Part shown: positions 14,801 to 15,591 of the stretch, piece after piece
Numbering within the stretch: position 1 is the first letter of the stretch
How the letters are laid out: every line of letters starts with the position of its first letter
From: Faecalicatena sp.
Lineage (GTDB): Bacteria > Bacillota > Clostridia > Lachnospirales > Lachnospiraceae
Assembly (NCBI GenBank): GCA_009774255.1
Contig: VSNK01000125.1
Coordinates: 1-15,591, forward strand
Reading direction: 5' to 3'
DNA length: 15,591 bases
Notes under the pieces: model-generated
What the model saw: the letters and a program-made list of their open reading frames with translations, nothing else
Told to the model about the DNA's origin: nothing
The model's database searches: none
Program-made: the position numbers and the translations under genes

Positions 14801-15389
14801 TATTTACCAGATCTTTTAAGTCTTCGTAATCCCAGGTTTCAATTTTTTGGATCTCGTGGGAGGTTCTGAATCCGTCGAAGAAGTTGATAAACGGAATCTT
14901 GCCTTCGAGCGCCGCACAGTGAGCAACGGCTGTCAGGTCCATAACTTCCTGTACGCTGGATTCACAGAGCATAGCTGCGCCTGTCTGGCGGCATGCATAT
15001 ACGTCGGAGTGATCTCCGAAGATGGAGAGTGCGTGGCTCGCGATTGCACGGGCGGATACGTTGAATACGCCTGGCAGCTGCTCGCCTGCTACTTTATATA
15101 AGTTAGGGATCATCAGAAGCAATCCCTGTGATGCTGTAAATGTTGTAGTCAAAGCTCCTGCGGATAAGGAACCGTGCACAGCCCCGGCCGCTCCTGCCTC
15201 GGACTGCATCTCTGTCACCTGTACGGTCTGTCCGAAGATATTCTCTCTTCCTTCGGTCGCCCACTCGTCAACATGCTCGGGCATAACAGATGATGGTGTG
15301 ATGGGATAGATCGCTGCAACCTCAGTATACGCGTAGGAAACATGAGCTGCGGCCTGATTACCATCCATGGTCTTCATTTTTCTTGCCAT
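11847..15389 (-). CDS. nifJ: Pyruvate:ferredoxin (flavodoxin) oxidoreductase
   Basis: A single-chain 1180-residue enzyme that oxidises pyruvate with CoA to acetyl-CoA and CO2, passing electrons to ferredoxin or flavodoxin; it is the central step of clostridial fermentation and works in the cytosol. Domains in order: a TPP-pyrimidine domain with YPITPSSVMPEHVDEW and TEMQSEAGAAGAVHG; a middle CoA-binding region; a two-cluster ferredoxin domain with Cys694/697/700/704 and Cys748/751/754/758; then the TPP-pyrophosphate domain with the proximal-cluster cysteines Cys819, Cys822, Cys847 and Cys1080. The TPP motif begins GDGWAYDIGFGG and continues with EVYSNTGGQSSKA. Length and all twelve cluster ligands are as expected for an intact enzyme. 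The ATG has AAGGAGGAG 7 bases upstream. It is monocistronic, with its own promoter and a strong terminator. The gene is also called por or porA. Confidence 0.98.
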   Translation of the reverse strand: MARKMKTMDGNQAAAHVSYAYTEVAAIYPITPSSVMPEHVDEWATEGRENIFGQTVQVTEMQSEAGAAGAVHGSLSAGALTTTFTASQGLLLMIPNLYKVAGEQLPGVFNVSARAIASHALSIFGDHSDVYACRQTGAAMLCESSVQEVMDLTAVAHCAALEGKIPFINFFDGFRTSHEIQKIETWDYEDLKDLVNMDAIDEFRAHALNPNHPCQRGSAQNPDIFFQAREACNPYYDALPGIVQDYMDKVNAKIGTDYKLFNYYGAADAERVIVAMGSVCDTIEETIDYLLAAGEKVGVVKVRLYRPFSAQALIDAIPDSVKTISVLDRTKEPGSLGEPLYLDVVAALKGTKFDAVPVLSGRYGLGSKDTTPAQIVAVFKNTEKKLFTIGIEDDVTHLSLDAGAPLVTTPEGTINCKFWGLGADGTVGANKNSIKIIGDNTDMYAQAYFDYDSKKSGGVTMSHLRFGKSPIKSTYLIRQANFVACHNPSYVDKYNMVQELVDGGTFLLNCPWDAEGLDKHLPGQVKAFIANHGIKFYTIDGIKIGKEIGLGGRINTVLQSAFFKLAAIIPEEEAIDLMKKAAKATYGRKGDKIVQMNYDAIDAGAKQVVEVTVPDSWKDAADEGLTTPHVSEDGRKDVVDFVKNIQAKVNAQEGNTLPVSAFNDYVDGSTPSGSAAYEKRGIAVDIPIWKPENCIQCNRCAYVCPHAVIRPVALTEEEAAKVPEGQATLPMTGMPEMKFAITVSALDCTGCGSCANVCPGKKGEKALVMENMEANIGVQKGFDFGVEIPVKPEVVAKFKPATVKGSQFKQPLLEFSGACAGCGETPYAKLITQLFGDRMYIANATGCSSIWGNSSPSTPYTVDAKGRGPAWCNSLFEDNAEFGYGMLLAQNTIRERLKEKVEKLAESGDNADVKAAASKYLDTFNIGAENGAATDELVAALEACGCGCPEREELLKEKDFLAKKSQWIFGGDGWAYDIGFGGVDHVLASGKDINIMVFDTEVYSNTGGQSSKATKTGATAQFAAGGKETKKKDLAGIAMSYGYVYVAQIAMGADFNQTVKAISEAEAYPGPSLIIAYAPCINHGIKKGMSKAQTEEQLAVECGYWNNFRYNPAAEGAKFTLDSKEPKADEYQAFLDGEVRYNALKRANPEKAAKLFAQNEKEAMERYAYLKKLVAVYGEE

Positions 15390-15432
15390 TGTTTGCTCCT
15401 CCTTAATTTGTACATTGTAAAATTTTTATTTT

Positions 15433-15442
15433 TCACATGTGA
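15433..15442. promoter_or_regulatory. Palindrome over the nifJ transcription start
   Basis: TCACATGTGA is a perfect 10-bp palindrome that covers the predicted start of transcription near 15440. A repressor bound there would block initiation. It does not match the full Rex consensus, and no regulator can be named. Confidence 0.45.
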
Positions 15443-15446
15443 GTTT

Positions 15447-15475
15447 ATTATATCCCCAAAATTTGTAAAAGTCTA
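15447..15475 (-). promoter_or_regulatory. Promoter of nifJ
   Basis: On the minus strand, TATAAT (15452-15447) is a perfect -10, and TAGACT (15475-15470, 4 of 6) sits 17 bases upstream. A weak -35 with a perfect -10 suggests an activator or the A-rich upstream DNA may help. The leader to the ATG is about 50 bases. Confidence 0.7.
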
Positions 15476-15514
15476 TAGAAAGAACACGGTTTTTTGTTTA
15501 TTTTTGGGTACATG

Positions 15515-15591
15515 GTTACAGTTCACTCCGCACCATTCGCAAAACGCATCTTCGATGCTTTTCCGCCGCTTTGCGGCTATTTTTGCTCATA
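15515..15591. repeat. Repeat arm with small hairpins (right edge)
   Basis: GTTACAGTTCAC (15515-15526) is another copy of the dispersed arm. It is followed by two short perfect hairpins, GCATC-TTC-GATGC (15546-15558) and GCCGC-TTT-GCGGC (15565-15577). The second runs into TATTTTTG on the plus strand, so a weak terminator for a gene beyond the window is possible. The arrangement mirrors the left edge, where hairpins end in the inverted arm. Confidence 0.5.

Noticed and set aside
1..15591. CRISPR array, tRNA or rRNA genes
   Set aside because: No regularly spaced direct repeats and no tRNA or rRNA signature were seen on either strand.

Overview
The window looks like a low-to-mid GC, strictly anaerobic Firmicute of the Lachnospiraceae type. 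The grounds are a long single-chain pyruvate:ferredoxin oxidoreductase with the clostridial domain order, strong AGGAG-type ribosome binding sites, consensus TTGACA/TATAAT promoters, and Lachnospiraceae-like versions of GlgP, MalQ, MntP and AsnA. No species is claimed. Almost everything is on the minus strand; only asnA reads on plus.

Left part (1-6149). Folded repeat DNA at 1-114 and a strong bidirectional terminator (230-284) precede a minus-strand glycogen/maltodextrin pair, glgP then malQ, 15 bp apart. The phosphorylase releases glucose-1-phosphate from glucan ends and the 4-alpha-glucanotransferase rearranges short maltodextrins. Upstream on the same strand are a PHP-domain hydrolase and a polytopic DUF4203-like membrane protein with a very basic Lys/Ala/Thr tail.

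Middle (6150-8719). asnA (ammonia-dependent asparagine synthetase) has its own promoter and faces mntP (manganese exporter); hairpins between them can end both transcripts. Upstream of mntP lies a 634-base gene-free stretch. It holds (a) a 255-bp non-autonomous MITE-like element with 26-bp terminal inverted repeats and a TTA target duplication, sitting in the apex of an older palindromic repeat (GTTACAATTCAC / GTGAATTGTAAC), and (b) a free-standing minus-strand transcription unit with promoter, folded body and intrinsic terminator, predicted to be a small RNA of about 140 nt.

Right-middle (8720-11690). One promoter (TTGACA, 16 bp, TATAAT) leads into an unusual operon. It starts with an antitoxin-like gene (Phd-like start, HicB-like second half), which overlaps a HicA-like toxin gene by 22 bp. 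A GFSAGG serine esterase follows 15 bp later, then a zinc polyol-phosphate-type dehydrogenase. The esterase gene ends at a T-TTT-TTG heptamer; a -1 shift there would add about 55 residues, so this is either a programmed frameshift, a recent frameshift mutation or a sequence error.

Right end (11736-15591). A strong bidirectional terminator separates that operon from nifJ/por (1180 aa), the central oxidative enzyme of the organism's fermentation. nifJ has a recognisable promoter and a TCACATGTGA palindrome over the predicted transcription start. Further copies of the 12-base repeat motif lie at both window edges and beside the nifJ terminator. The most novel-looking items are the reversed-order hybrid toxin-antitoxin pair driving metabolic genes, the predicted small RNA, the esterase frameshift site and the nested repeat/MITE.
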